49,522 nucleotides of DNA, taken from positions 1 through 49,522 of the forward strand of contig JAPKZI010000230.1 in the NCBI GenBank assembly GCA_026393865.1. Reading direction: 5' to 3'. This DNA comes from Candidatus Aminicenantota bacterium (lineage in GTDB: Bacteria > Acidobacteriota > Aminicenantia > Aminicenantales > UBA4085). Below the pieces are notes generated by a model. It saw only the letters and a program-made list of their open reading frames with translations, was not told the origin of the DNA and ran no database searches. This document shows, in pieces, positions 9,612 to 17,561 of the stretch. The translations under genes were made by a program, and so were the position numbers. Numbering within the stretch: the first letter of the stretch is position 1; each line of letters begins with the position of its first letter.

Positions 9612-10040
9612 CTAAAACGTGTATTCTTTCGGGTTCTGGGCCTCGTGAGGATGGGTCGGCCCGCGGTAGACCTTAAGCTTCTTGTAGACCGAGCGGCCGA
9701 GCTTGTTCTTGGGGATCATGCCCCACACGGCTCGCTTGATCGCCTCCTCGGGCTTCCTGGCCAGGAGGTCCTCGAGAACCTCGGTCTTCAATCCTCCCGG
9801 GTACTGGGAATGCGAATAGTATTCCTTTTTGGCGAGCTTCCGGCCCGTGACCGTTACCTTTTCGGCGTTGATCACGATGACGAAATCACCCGTATCGAGG
9901 AAATTGGAGAACTGCGGTTTATTCTTGCCCCGGAGCAGCACCGCCACCCGCGTGGCCAGGCGTCCCAGGATCTTGCCGTCGGCGTTGATCACCCACCATT
10001 TCTTCTCGATGTCATCCTTTTTTGGGACAAAAGTCTTCAT
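9612..10040 (-). CDS. rplM: 50S ribosomal protein L13
   Basis: 142 residues when started at the ATG at 10040 (MKTFVPKK), exactly the length of E. coli L13. The track begins at a TTG at 10055, which adds five unlikely residues; GAGG nine bases before 10040 supports the shorter form. Motifs: WWVINADGKILGRLAT, GDFVIVINAEK, and MIPKNKLGRSVYKKLKVYRG. It is an early assembly protein of the 50S subunit and the first gene of this six-gene operon. Confidence 0.97.
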   Translation of the reverse strand: MKTFVPKKDDIEKKWWVINADGKILGRLATRVAVLLRGKNKPQFSNFLDTGDFVIVINAEKVTVTGRKLAKKEYYSHSQYPGGLKTEVLEDLLARKPEEAIKRAVWGMIPKNKLGRSVYKKLKVYRGPTHPHEAQNPKEYTF

Positions 10041-10109
10041 CCTAGAGTACCTCAAACGATAAATTTTTAAACGACTTATGAGTTTTCGTTTAAGTTAAAA
10101 GGCTGCAAT

Positions 10110-10138
10110 AAGATACTAAATTCCGGCCTTAAAGTCAA
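10110..10138 (-). promoter_or_regulatory. Sigma70 promoter of the rplM-frr operon
   Basis: Minus strand TTGACT, 17 bases, TATCTT, leaving a leader of about 60 bases before the rplM ATG. No L13/S9 feedback site could be recognised in that leader. Confidence 0.65.
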
Positions 10139-10165
10139 CCATCCCCTGTTTTTTTCAGCCCCTCC

Positions 10166-10205
10166 AAAAAAATCTCCCTTCCCTCGTCCTGGAGGGAAGG
10201 GGGAG
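10166..10205 (-). terminator. Rho-independent terminator of the TPR lipoprotein gene
   Basis: Minus strand: CTCCCCCTTCCCTC, loop CAGGAC, GAGGGAAGGGAG, then A and seven T. The stem base is followed outward by ATCGTCAG, the same tail seen on the CCCCCC/GGGGGG repeats at 27450-27613, so the terminator may be a repeat copy. Confidence 0.75.
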
Positions 10206-10236
10206 GGAAATCGTCAGGCGGCCCGACCGGCCGGGC

Positions 10237-11235
10237 TCAGCCGGTCTTTTTCAGCTCTTTTTCGAGCTTCATCCGTTCGAGCTGGCGCTTTCGGGCTTCG
10301 TCATACTTGATGCCGTACTGGCTGGCCATTTCCAGATAGCGGCTCTCCTTCTCGGGGAAGATCTTGGCGTGGACGTTGAGGTAGAGGACCCTCATCCAGA
10401 CGATAGGTTCCGGCCAAGCGGGATCCAGGTCGATCGCCTTGAGAAGGTTCTTTTCGGATTCATTGGCCAGGGCTTCCTTCTCCGCCTGCGACAAGAAGTT
10501 CTGAAGGGTGAAGACTTTCCCGTAGCGGTTGATGCCGATCGTGTAAAAGACCACGGCGCTGTTCGGATCGAGCACCTGGCGCCTCTTGACATAGGCCAGC
10601 GCGTTGTCGAACTTGTCCTTGTTCACATCCGGGGGCAGCTTGTCGAAATAATCGGCCATGTAGGCATAACCCTGGACGTTCTCGGGATCGGTCTCGATCC
10701 GCCGCAGGTACATGTCCTGGGCCTTCTCCTTCAGTTCTATCCGGTCGCCGGCATAGCGCTTGTAGAATTCGGCCACGACATAATAATTGTTCATGTTGCC
10801 CGGTTCGAGGTCGACGATCCGCAGGTACATCTTCTCGGCCTCGTCGAAATTCTTCAGCCTGTCGTACATGTCGCCGAGGGAATAGATGACGTCCTTGTTG
10901 GTCGACTCGAGTTCGTACGCTTTCTTCAAGGCGGCCAGGGCCTTCTCCGCCCGCGCCTTGTTCTCCGGGTTCTCCTTTCCCGGAATGTACAGGTTCTTGT
11001 AGCTTTCGCCCAGGAACCGGTAGGCGTCCTTCATGTCCGGGTTGTACTTAACGACCTTTTCGTATTCAACGATGGCCTTGCTGTACTTGGCGTCCTTGAA
11101 CAGCTGGTTGGCCTTGGAGAAATAGTAATTGGCGCTGAGCTTGCTGACGCTCACTTTTTGGCAGCCGACCGAGGCGAGAACCACGATGAGGGCGAGGGTC
11201 CAGACGAATATCGCAGAAGTGCGGTTGCGAGACAT
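10237..11235 (-). CDS. TPR-repeat lipoprotein
   Basis: 332 residues from the ATG at 11235 (MSRNRTSAIF); GAGGAGG five bases upstream decides this start over the earlier ATG in the track. A hydrophobic leader ends in VLASVGC, a somewhat imperfect lipobox, so the mature protein is probably attached to a membrane on the outer side. The rest is a series of tetratricopeptide repeats, for example YYFSKANQLFKDAKYSKAIVEYEK and ALAALKKAYELESTNKDVIY, which mediate protein-protein contacts. It is a single-gene unit with its own promoter and terminator. The partner is unknown. Confidence 0.85.
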   Translation of the reverse strand: MSRNRTSAIFVWTLALIVVLASVGCQKVSVSKLSANYYFSKANQLFKDAKYSKAIVEYEKVVKYNPDMKDAYRFLGESYKNLYIPGKENPENKARAEKALAALKKAYELESTNKDVIYSLGDMYDRLKNFDEAEKMYLRIVDLEPGNMNNYYVVAEFYKRYAGDRIELKEKAQDMYLRRIETDPENVQGYAYMADYFDKLPPDVNKDKFDNALAYVKRRQVLDPNSAVVFYTIGINRYGKVFTLQNFLSQAEKEALANESEKNLLKAIDLDPAWPEPIVWMRVLYLNVHAKIFPEKESRYLEMASQYGIKYDEARKRQLERMKLEKELKKTG

Positions 11236-11279
11236 CATGACCTCCTCAGACATCTGTCCATTCTTTTGAATAAAATAAA

Positions 11280-11308
11280 TTTATAATAGAATACGCCTGT
11301 AAAGTCAA
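11280..11308 (-). promoter_or_regulatory. Sigma70 promoter of the TPR lipoprotein gene
   Basis: Minus strand TTGACT, 17 bases, TATAAA, about 45 bases before the ATG at 11235. Confidence 0.7.
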
Positions 11309-11432
11309 GGAAAACGAGCGCCGGAAGAGGTCCTGGAGAGGGGAAAACCCCCTTCTTACGGGCGCCGGGAACTTCCGACCCCCGCCGCTCGTATATTCTG
11401 ATGGTGAAGGAATTTGGCCTAAGGACGGAACC

Positions 11433-12284
11433 ATGAACAAACCCCTGCAACGAGGCCTGGCCGTTCTCATCGCGGTCCTGGCCTTTTCGCTCGCGCTTCC
11501 CGCCCAGGACAAGACCGAGGTCATCGAGAAGTCGTTCCGGCCGGACCCATCCCGCCCGGCCGTCCTCGAATTCCATGACGTCGACGGCCGGCTCATCCTG
11601 TCGCCGTCGGCCGACGGGGCCATTTCGGTGCGGATCCGCAAAGAAGTCAGGGTCCGCGACGACAAGCGCGCCGAGCGGCTCCTCCGCGACACGAAGGTCG
11701 AGATCGGAGAGCGGGGCAATACCGTGACGGTCCGGATCCGATACCCGCGGTTCCGCGGCCTCTTTTTCTGGCTCAGCGACTCCGCGCGGGTGAAGGTCAC
11801 CTCGGAGATCACGGTCCCGGCCGGCGTCCGGATCAAGGCCGATCTCGTCGACGGTTCGATCCGCGGCGATAATCTGGAGGCGGACCTGGACCTGGAGGTC
11901 GTGGACGGGGACATCCAGCTCAACGGCCTGAAAGGATCGGTCCGGGCCGGCTCCGTGGACGGCGGGATCCGCGTCGCGGGCGACATCAAGGGCCTGGACC
12001 TCAAGGCCGTGGACGGCGATATCCAAGTCGACCTATCCCCTCCCTCGGTCATGGCCGAGAGCTGGAGGATCCGGACCACCGACGGCGACGTGGACATCCG
12101 CCTGCCGGAGGGCTTCGCCGCCGACATGGAGATCCGGAAAAGGGACGGGCGCATCCAAACCGAGTGGCCCCTGACGACCGTGAAAAGGCTGGCGAGGAAC
12201 ACACTCAGCGGCAAGATCGGGGCCGGCGGCCGGGTCTTCGAGGTCAGGACCGTCGACGGTCAGATTGCGCTAAGAAAAAAATAA
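11433..12284 (+). CDS. DUF4097-type beta-strand repeat protein, exported
   Basis: 283 residues. An N-terminal signal peptide (GLAVLIAVLAFSLALPAQ) is followed by a right-handed beta-repeat region in which a D(V)DG motif recurs: HDVDGRLIL, LVDGSIRG, EVVDGDIQLNG, GSVDGGIRV, KAVDGDIQV, TTDGDVDI, KRDGRIQ and RTVDGQIAL. This pattern is typical of DUF4097/DUF4098 'putative adhesin' proteins. The molecular role of the family is not established. AAGGACGGA precedes the ATG. It is transcribed alone and converges on der, with only five bases between the stops. Confidence 0.82.
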   Translation: MNKPLQRGLAVLIAVLAFSLALPAQDKTEVIEKSFRPDPSRPAVLEFHDVDGRLILSPSADGAISVRIRKEVRVRDDKRAERLLRDTKVEIGERGNTVTVRIRYPRFRGLFFWLSDSARVKVTSEITVPAGVRIKADLVDGSIRGDNLEADLDLEVVDGDIQLNGLKGSVRAGSVDGGIRVAGDIKGLDLKAVDGDIQVDLSPPSVMAESWRIRTTDGDVDIRLPEGFAADMEIRKRDGRIQTEWPLTTVKRLARNTLSGKIGAGGRVFEVRTVDGQIALRKK

Positions 12285-12298
12285 CTCAATTATTTTTT
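12276..12298. terminator. AT-only palindrome joining the stops of two convergent genes
   Basis: AAAAAATAA, loop ctcaa, TTATTTTTT. The left arm supplies the TAA of the DUF4097 gene and the right arm the TAA of der. The stem has no GC pairs, so termination efficiency is doubtful, but the T-run is present in both directions. Confidence 0.4.
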
Positions 12299-13606
12299 AG
12301 ACGGACTTTTCAGAACCAGCTTGATCGGCGTGTCCCGGAGATCGAACGCGTCCCGTATTTCCTTCACGAAATATTTCTCATAGGCGGGGGCGAAGGAGGC
12401 CTGGGTGTTCGTGAACAGGACGAACGTCGGCGGCAGAACGTCCTTTTGGGTCATATAGCGGATCTTGAACCTCTTCCCCGTCTTGGACAAAAGCGCTTTG
12501 GCGGCGCTGATGGATGCCAGCCACTTGTTCAGGCGAGGGGTGCCCACTGTCTTTAATCCGCTCTGGTAGACCTTGTCGGCGAGGTCGAGGATCCTCATCG
12601 TCCGCTTCCCGGTGAGCGCCGAAACCGTCACCAGCGGAGCGTAATCGATGAACTCAAGCCTCCGGAAGACGAGGTTCTTGGCGTCCTCGAGCGACACCCG
12701 GTTCTCGTCGATAAGGTCCCATTTGTTCAGGGCGATGAGGAGCGGCTTGCCCGAATCGAAAGCCAGCTTGGCCACGGCGGCGTCCTGGTGGGTCGGGAAT
12801 TCCTGCGCGTCGAGGACGAGGCAGAGAACATCGGCCAGGGGGATGTTCTTTTTCGCCTTGATGACGCCGGCGCTCTCCCGCTCGTCCGCGACCCGGTTGA
12901 GCTTGCGGATGCCGGCGGTATCGACCAGTCGATAGGATCGCCGGTCCGTCCGGATCAGGACGTCGGAACTGTCGCGCGTCGTGCCGGGAAGCTCGCTGAC
13001 GATGAAACGTTCTTCGCCGCACAGACGGTTGACCAGCGACGACTTGCCGACGTTGATCCGGCCGATGATGGCGATTCGCAGCGGCGGGGGCTCCTCCGCG
13101 CCGGCCGGCTCGGCCGCCGGCAAGGCCGCGGCGACGGCCTCTTCCAGGTCCGAAAGACCGAGAGCATGTTCCGCGGATATGAAGAAAAGCCGTTCCTCCC
13201 CCAGTCGGTAATAATCGCCGAGACCCGCCTCCTGGGCAGAGGTGTCGATCTTGTTGACGACGACAAGCAGCGGCTTCCCCAGCTTCTTAAGCGCCCGGTA
13301 AAGGTCCGTTTCGGCCGGCGCCAGCCCCCGCCGTCCGTCCAACAGGAGCAGGAGGACGTCGGCCGTCTTGGCCGCCTCCCAGGCCATTTTTTTGACCTGG
13401 GGGGACAGCGGCTCGGCCAGGGAATCGAAGAATCCTCCCGTATCCACGAGCTCGAAACGTTTTTCGTGGAGGACGCAGGGCGCCGAGACGCGGTCCCGAG
13501 TCATGCCCGGCAGGGAATGGACGAGCGATTTTTTCTGATGCAGGAGGCGGTTGAACAGCGTGGACTTTCCCGCGTTCGGATATCCGACGATCACGACTTG
13601 GCGCAT
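12290..13606 (-). CDS. der: Ribosome biogenesis GTPase Der (EngA)
   Basis: 438 residues with the tandem GTPase domains unique to Der. Domain 1 has G1 GYPNAGKS, G3 DTGG and G4 NKID; domain 2 has GRINVGKS, DTAGI and NKWD; a C-terminal KH-like domain follows (NKWLASISAAKALLSKTGKRFKIRY). It is essential for 50S subunit maturation. The ATG directly follows the TAA of the upstream gerM-like gene, so the two are translationally coupled. The inter-domain linker is Ala/Glu/Pro rich (AALPAAEPAGAEEPPP). Confidence 0.97.
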   Translation of the reverse strand: MRQVVIVGYPNAGKSTLFNRLLHQKKSLVHSLPGMTRDRVSAPCVLHEKRFELVDTGGFFDSLAEPLSPQVKKMAWEAAKTADVLLLLLDGRRGLAPAETDLYRALKKLGKPLLVVVNKIDTSAQEAGLGDYYRLGEERLFFISAEHALGLSDLEEAVAAALPAAEPAGAEEPPPLRIAIIGRINVGKSSLVNRLCGEERFIVSELPGTTRDSSDVLIRTDRRSYRLVDTAGIRKLNRVADERESAGVIKAKKNIPLADVLCLVLDAQEFPTHQDAAVAKLAFDSGKPLLIALNKWDLIDENRVSLEDAKNLVFRRLEFIDYAPLVTVSALTGKRTMRILDLADKVYQSGLKTVGTPRLNKWLASISAAKALLSKTGKRFKIRYMTQKDVLPPTFVLFTNTQASFAPAYEKYFVKEIRDAFDLRDTPIKLVLKSPSKK

Positions 13607-14185
13607 TTATCGTTTGGCGATGAGGGAATAATCGGGCAGAAATGGCCGGTCGAGCTCGAGATGGCCGTTCAAGGTCTCCCGCTCCTCTCCTTCGACGAGG
13701 ATGAAGACCCTTTTGATCGACTTGAAATTATAGGTCAACGAATTGACGACCGCGTAGACCGTGGAGATCTCGGCCTCCGTCCCCGACGGATGATTGTCGA
13801 CGAGGTCCCGCGAAAAATCGACATAGGCCGTCCCGTCCTTGGTCAGGAAGAGCCGGCCGAGCTTCGTCTCCGCGGGGACCGTCGCGACAAGCTCGCCGCT
13901 GGGGCCTTTGATAAGCTCGGCGAGGACCTCCTCGGCCTCATGGACGAGCGAGGCGTCCGTCGCGATCGGACGCTCCTCGGCCACCAGCCGGCCGTCGCCC
14001 TCCCGCAGGAAGAAGAGAGAGACGGTCTTGGTCGGTTTGTCCGGCGCGTTTTGGACCGCCTCGGCTGTCGACGGCCCGGCCGCCGTCGTCACGATCTTTT
14101 CCCGGCCGCTCGTCCTGAAGAAAAGAACGACCAGCACGGCGAGGCCGATACAAAGGCCAAGAAGGAGCGCGGATCTTTTGTTCAT
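13607..14185 (-). CDS. Membrane-anchored GerMN-domain protein
   Basis: 192 residues from the ATG at 14185 (MNKRSALLL). A GTG at 14197 overlapping the amiC stop (GTGA) is an equally possible start that adds four residues. One N-terminal transmembrane helix (ALLLGLCIGLAVLVVLFF) is followed by a GerMN domain, with LFFLREGDGRLVAEER, LIKGPSGELVATVP, AYVDFSRDLVDNHPSGTEAE and VNSLTYNF. GerMN domains occur in Bacillus GerM and in many non-sporulating bacteria, commonly beside amidases. Here it is packed between amiC and der, and I infer a cell-envelope role. There is no sign of sporulation genes. Confidence 0.82.
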   Translation of the reverse strand: MNKRSALLLGLCIGLAVLVVLFFRTSGREKIVTTAAGPSTAEAVQNAPDKPTKTVSLFFLREGDGRLVAEERPIATDASLVHEAEEVLAELIKGPSGELVATVPAETKLGRLFLTKDGTAYVDFSRDLVDNHPSGTEAEISTVYAVVNSLTYNFKSIKRVFILVEGEERETLNGHLELDRPFLPDYSLIAKR

Positions 14186-14193
14186 GACCGGGA

Positions 14194-14994
14194 TCACTTT
14201 TGGCCGGTGAGCTTGACGAACTTGGCCAGGCCGTTATAGATGGCCAGAGCAACGTTGGTCTGGAATTCGTCCTTGATGAGCCTCTGTTCCTCCTCCGGAT
14301 TGGAGATGAAGGCCGCTTCGACGAGGACGGCCGGGCAGGCCACGCCCGTCAGGACCTTGAACGGCGCCTGCTTGATGCCGCGGTTCTCCGTCTTGAGGAG
14401 CGGATCGGAGGAGAGTTCCTGCTGAATGAGCTCCGCCAGGCGGCTGCTCTGCTTGATATAGGCCGCCTGGGCCATGTCCCAGAGGATCATCTTGACGACG
14501 TCCTTATCCTCCTCGGCGATGCGCTGCTCGAGGGCGGCGGAGCTGTTCTCCATATAGGCCAGCTTCCGGGTCTCTTCGTCGGAGGCGTTCAAGCTCATGA
14601 AAAATGTTTCCGAGCCCTGCGCTTTTTTGCGGAAGGAACCGTTGGTGTGAATGCTGATGAAGAGGGCGGCGTCGTTGTTGTTGGCCAGCGCGGCCCGGCT
14701 TTCGAGAGAGACGTCGATGTCCTTGTCCCGGGTCAAGACCACGCGGCAGGCCAGGTTCTGCTCGATCAGCGCTTTCAGCTTGAAGCTGATGGCCAGGGTG
14801 ATGGACTTTTCGAGCGCTCCGAACTTGCCTTTCGCGCCCACGTCTAATCCTCCGTGGCCGGGGTCGATGACGATGGTCCGCTGGTCTTTGGTCTGGGCCG
14901 CGGCGGGCGCCGTCCCGCCGGGAGAAATTAGAGCCAAGGCGAAGGCGGCGAGGGCCGCCGCGCTGAGGCAGGCGGTCAGGCTTCTTTTTTTCAT
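14194..14994 (-). CDS. N-acetylmuramoyl-L-alanine amidase (Amidase_3)
   Basis: 266 residues. After a signal peptide (AALAAFALALISPGGTAPAAA) comes a complete zinc amidase domain: IDPGHGG (first zinc His), EKSITLAISFKLK (zinc Glu), SIHTN (second zinc His) and LVEAAFISN (catalytic Glu). It cleaves the bond between N-acetylmuramic acid and the stem peptide, as in AmiA/B/C daughter-cell separation. No AMIN or LysM targeting domain is present. It starts only 14 bases after the 3' end of the tmRNA gene, lacks a Shine-Dalgarno, and overlaps or abuts the gerM-like gene. Confidence 0.93.
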   Translation of the reverse strand: MKKRSLTACLSAAALAAFALALISPGGTAPAAAQTKDQRTIVIDPGHGGLDVGAKGKFGALEKSITLAISFKLKALIEQNLACRVVLTRDKDIDVSLESRAALANNNDAALFISIHTNGSFRKKAQGSETFFMSLNASDEETRKLAYMENSSAALEQRIAEEDKDVVKMILWDMAQAAYIKQSSRLAELIQQELSSDPLLKTENRGIKQAPFKVLTGVACPAVLVEAAFISNPEEEQRLIKDEFQTNVALAIYNGLAKFVKLTGQK

Positions 14995-15008
14995 CGCGCT
15001 GAAAAAAA

Positions 15009-15353
15009 TGGAGGCGGCGGGAATCGAACCCGCGTCCGAAGACGTTCAGCGGAAAGCATCTACATGCTTGTCCTCTTCTTTGTTCTTGTTCCGCGGTGCC
15101 CGAAGAGGCAGGGACTCCGCGAAACCAGCCCCGAAGAGGCTTCGCTCGCCGGGCTCAAGGCCGACCCGGTCCGCTATCCTGCTTGTCCACGCTTCTCAAG
15201 AACCGCAGGAGTGAACCTGAGAAACGGCATACCTTTCTTTAGGCAGCTAAGGGTTGTGCTTCTGCACTTACTTGGTTCCATCGTTTTACGAGGTGTATGG
15301 GATCTCGACATGCCGCTTTCGCCTCACTATCTCCGTCGAATCCGTTCGCCCCC
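15009..15353 (-). ncRNA. ssrA: tmRNA
   Basis: 345 nt on the minus strand. The 5' end GGGGGCGAACGGATTCGACG and the 3' end CGGGTTCGATTCCCGCCGCC form the tRNA-like part; the acceptor stem pairs GGGGGCG with CGCCTCC (one G-U), with discriminator A. The 3' CCA is not encoded, because the next bases are T. The tag frame, aligned after CCTCGTAAAA as in E. coli, resumes at GCA and reads A-E-A-Q-P-L-A-A then TAA. The ORF track shows the same end in the false ORF 15239-15436 (AEAQPLAA). Eight residues is short for a tag but keeps the LAA degron. Confidence 0.95.
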
Positions 15354-15388
15354 ATATCAAAACGATAATACGGGTGCCTTGAGAGATC

Positions 15389-15418
15389 ATTGTAGCGGAT
15401 GGGAGGCGACAAAGTCAA
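15389..15418 (-). promoter_or_regulatory. Sigma70 promoter of ssrA
   Basis: Minus strand TTGACT, 18 bases, TACAAT. Transcription would begin about 28 bases before the mature tmRNA 5' end, leaving a leader for RNase P. Confidence 0.65.
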
Positions 15419-15506
15419 TTTATTGAACTCGTTCACTTCCTGGAACTTTCACTTCACCGGTGGTACACTCAGGGGGCAGGTCATAAGGACTGGAATAGAA
15501 AAGTGA

Positions 15507-17462
15507 TTGAAACTCAGAGCGGCTGAAAAGCAACCCGGCTTCATGGGGCGCGTCATGGGGGAAAAAAATAACGACAAATGCTTAAATAAAACTCGTGCGC
15601 CTGAAGGCATTCAAAAGAGCGCAAGGTATATCAGTATTTTTCTGCTGCTGATCTTTCTCGGGATTTCTCCCCTTCTCAACCGAATGACGATTATTGAATC
15701 AGGGAAAATTGAACAGCAATTGACGAACCTGCCCCGGTTTTTCGATTCGTTCGCCTTTTTTAAAAGTCAGTGCACTTTTACCATGGGCCTTGTCTCGGGC
15801 TTGATGATCCTGGCCCTCGTCTTGACCAGATCCGTAAAAAAGGCGGATGTTCCGGTCGCCGTCGCCGCGTCCATCTTTGTTGCTCTTGCCTCCGTATCGA
15901 CCCTGTTATCGCCGGTCCGGCCGATAGCCGTTTCCGGCTTGTTTGACCGGTATGAAGGGGTTGGGGTTTGGGTCGGCTACCTGCTGTCGATGGTCTTGGC
16001 GATGCTGGTGATGCGCGGCCAAGGGGAATGGAAATGGCTGCGAAACGCCCTGCAATTCCTTTTAGGAATTCAGGTCATCATCGGATTTTCACAGTTTATT
16101 GATAAAAACTTATTGGATTTTCGGCTGCTTAAAGCTTTGATCGTTCCTGACGCGCTGGTAGAGCAGTATCACATTGGGATTCTTAATGGCGCCGGCACCG
16201 TTTATGGCACCATTAACAACGCCAACTTTTACAGCCAAACAATGGCCCTGCTCATGGTCATCATATTCCCGGGAATTGCGGCCAAAGCAAAAAATAAGAT
16301 TCCCAAAATGCTATTTGTCGGGGGGGGCGCGTGTTTGGTTTTTGCCGGTAGTTCCGGGGGTCTCGTCGGTTTCGTGGCTGGAATATTCGCGGTTTCCATG
16401 ATCATGGAACTGGAGACTCAAGCCGTGAGGAAGTTTCTGCCGTTTCTCGGCGTTCCCCTGTTTGCGGGGGTGTCGTTAAAAGTGATTGGTTTTAAGCCGC
16501 CCACGACGACCGACCTGCTTCTCTGCGGGATGATTCCGCTGGCATTTTTGACGGGAATCCTGGTGAATCAGCTTTTTTTGAAGCGTTCCAAAAGGAGCCT
16601 GAGAAAGTGGGGACTGATAACCCTCAGTGCCGGAATCGCGGCTTTCGGGTTTTGGGTCTTAACTCCTGATTATTCGAAACAAGCCGTTCGTCGTATCTCC
16701 ATTAAAGACAATCGGATGCAGATCGATTATCCCGATGGCCGGTTAGCTCTGGTCGTCAACGCAAAGAATGAAATAACATCGCTGGGAAGCGACGGACAGG
16801 TTCTTTCCGAGAATGTCCCGTCCGGAACCGTCAGCCTGGAAACGCTTCATGAGAATATCCAAATTGAAGCCCACAAAGGGTTCAGTATTCTTACGCTCCA
16901 GCGATTAAACGCCCGATTTGTGGCCGTTGACCAGAAATTTTTCATTCAGGATTCCCGTTACCTGCCGGTCCGGAACGATGACAACCCCGCTTTTTTTGGT
17001 TTTGTGGGGAAGGAAAAGTTCGGAACCGGCAGGGGATTCATCTGGTCCCGCTCCATCCCTATGCTGAAAAGATCACTCATCTGGGGAATCGGTCCGGATG
17101 TATTCCCGTATATGTTTCCTCAGTCCGATTACGCCGGAAAAATAAATCGGGGCGACCCGAATATCCTGATTGATAAGCCTCATAACTGGTATCTGCAGGT
17201 CGCCGTCGGCACCGGAATTGTTTCGCTTCTGTGTCTTCTTTTCATCTGGTATCAAACCGCTTTAAAAGCGCGACGGATCCTGAAGAATTCCTTTGGCGAT
17301 GAAACGAAGAAAATGGCCATAAGCTTTCTCGGCTTTATCACGGTTTATGCGGTGACCGGGCTTTTCTACGACAGTATCATCAGCGTCTCGATGTGGATTT
17401 GGCCGGTCCTGGGAGCCTTTGTCGGACTGCTGGGCAATGCTGATGGGGACAAGAGAACTTGA
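15507..17462 (+). CDS. O-antigen ligase/polymerase-like membrane protein (Wzy_C family)
   Basis: Up to 651 residues from a TTG at 15507; ATG codons at 15543 and 15555 are also possible and none has a good ribosome site. About a dozen hydrophobic segments are visible, for example YISIFLLLIFLGISPLL, GLVSGLMILALVL and MALLMVIIFPGI. Features of O-antigen ligase-like proteins are GTINNANFYSQ, then a late GRGFIWSRSIPML, IWGIGPDVFPYMFP and KPHNWYLQVAVGTG. A hydrophilic stretch at ~390-500 lies between membrane parts. It probably transfers or polymerises a lipid-linked glycan at the outer face of the inner membrane. No glycosyltransferases are nearby. AAA/ATT/TTT codons are more frequent than in neighbours, so it may be acquired. 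Confidence 0.78.
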   Translation: MKLRAAEKQPGFMGRVMGEKNNDKCLNKTRAPEGIQKSARYISIFLLLIFLGISPLLNRMTIIESGKIEQQLTNLPRFFDSFAFFKSQCTFTMGLVSGLMILALVLTRSVKKADVPVAVAASIFVALASVSTLLSPVRPIAVSGLFDRYEGVGVWVGYLLSMVLAMLVMRGQGEWKWLRNALQFLLGIQVIIGFSQFIDKNLLDFRLLKALIVPDALVEQYHIGILNGAGTVYGTINNANFYSQTMALLMVIIFPGIAAKAKNKIPKMLFVGGGACLVFAGSSGGLVGFVAGIFAVSMIMELETQAVRKFLPFLGVPLFAGVSLKVIGFKPPTTTDLLLCGMIPLAFLTGILVNQLFLKRSKRSLRKWGLITLSAGIAAFGFWVLTPDYSKQAVRRISIKDNRMQIDYPDGRLALVVNAKNEITSLGSDGQVLSENVPSGTVSLETLHENIQIEAHKGFSILTLQRLNARFVAVDQKFFIQDSRYLPVRNDDNPAFFGFVGKEKFGTGRGFIWSRSIPMLKRSLIWGIGPDVFPYMFPQSDYAGKINRGDPNILIDKPHNWYLQVAVGTGIVSLLCLLFIWYQTALKARRILKNSFGDETKKMAISFLGFITVYAVTGLFYDSIISVSMWIWPVLGAFVGLLGNADGDKRT

Positions 17463-17472
17463 ATATCGGCAA

Positions 17473-17560
17473 TCAGTTCTTAAACTTCGGCAGTATCGTC
17501 ACCTTGACCGGGATTCGAGTCGCGATGACAGGCACTATCGGCAGTTTTGGGAAAGGGGGA
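17473..17560 (-). pseudogene. Remnant of the shared C-terminal end of the giant surface proteins
   Basis: Read on the minus strand this stretch encodes ATRIPVKVTILPKFKN and then TGA. The SBBP proteins end with RIPVKVTIRPKF and RIPVVVTIKPKF and the GloVer protein with RLRIRILPKF. DNA identity with 18576-18610 is high over about 35 bases. Upstream of this the frame shows no similarity, so it is a decayed 3' end of a fourth family member or a recombination scrap, wedged between the ligase-like gene and the TPR gene. Confidence 0.6.
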
Positions 17561-17561
17561 A

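Noticed and set aside
12788-14239. Plus-strand ORF of 483 residues
   Set aside because: Shadow of der and the gerM-like gene, both of which have clear motifs on the other strand.
15009-15353. Integration site of a genomic island at the tmRNA 3' end
   Set aside because: No integrase, no repeated 3' tmRNA segment and a housekeeping gene (amiC) directly on the 3' side.
15239-15436. Minus-strand ORF of 65 residues ending AEAQPLAA
   Set aside because: It is the tag-reading frame of the tmRNA extended upstream; not a protein gene.
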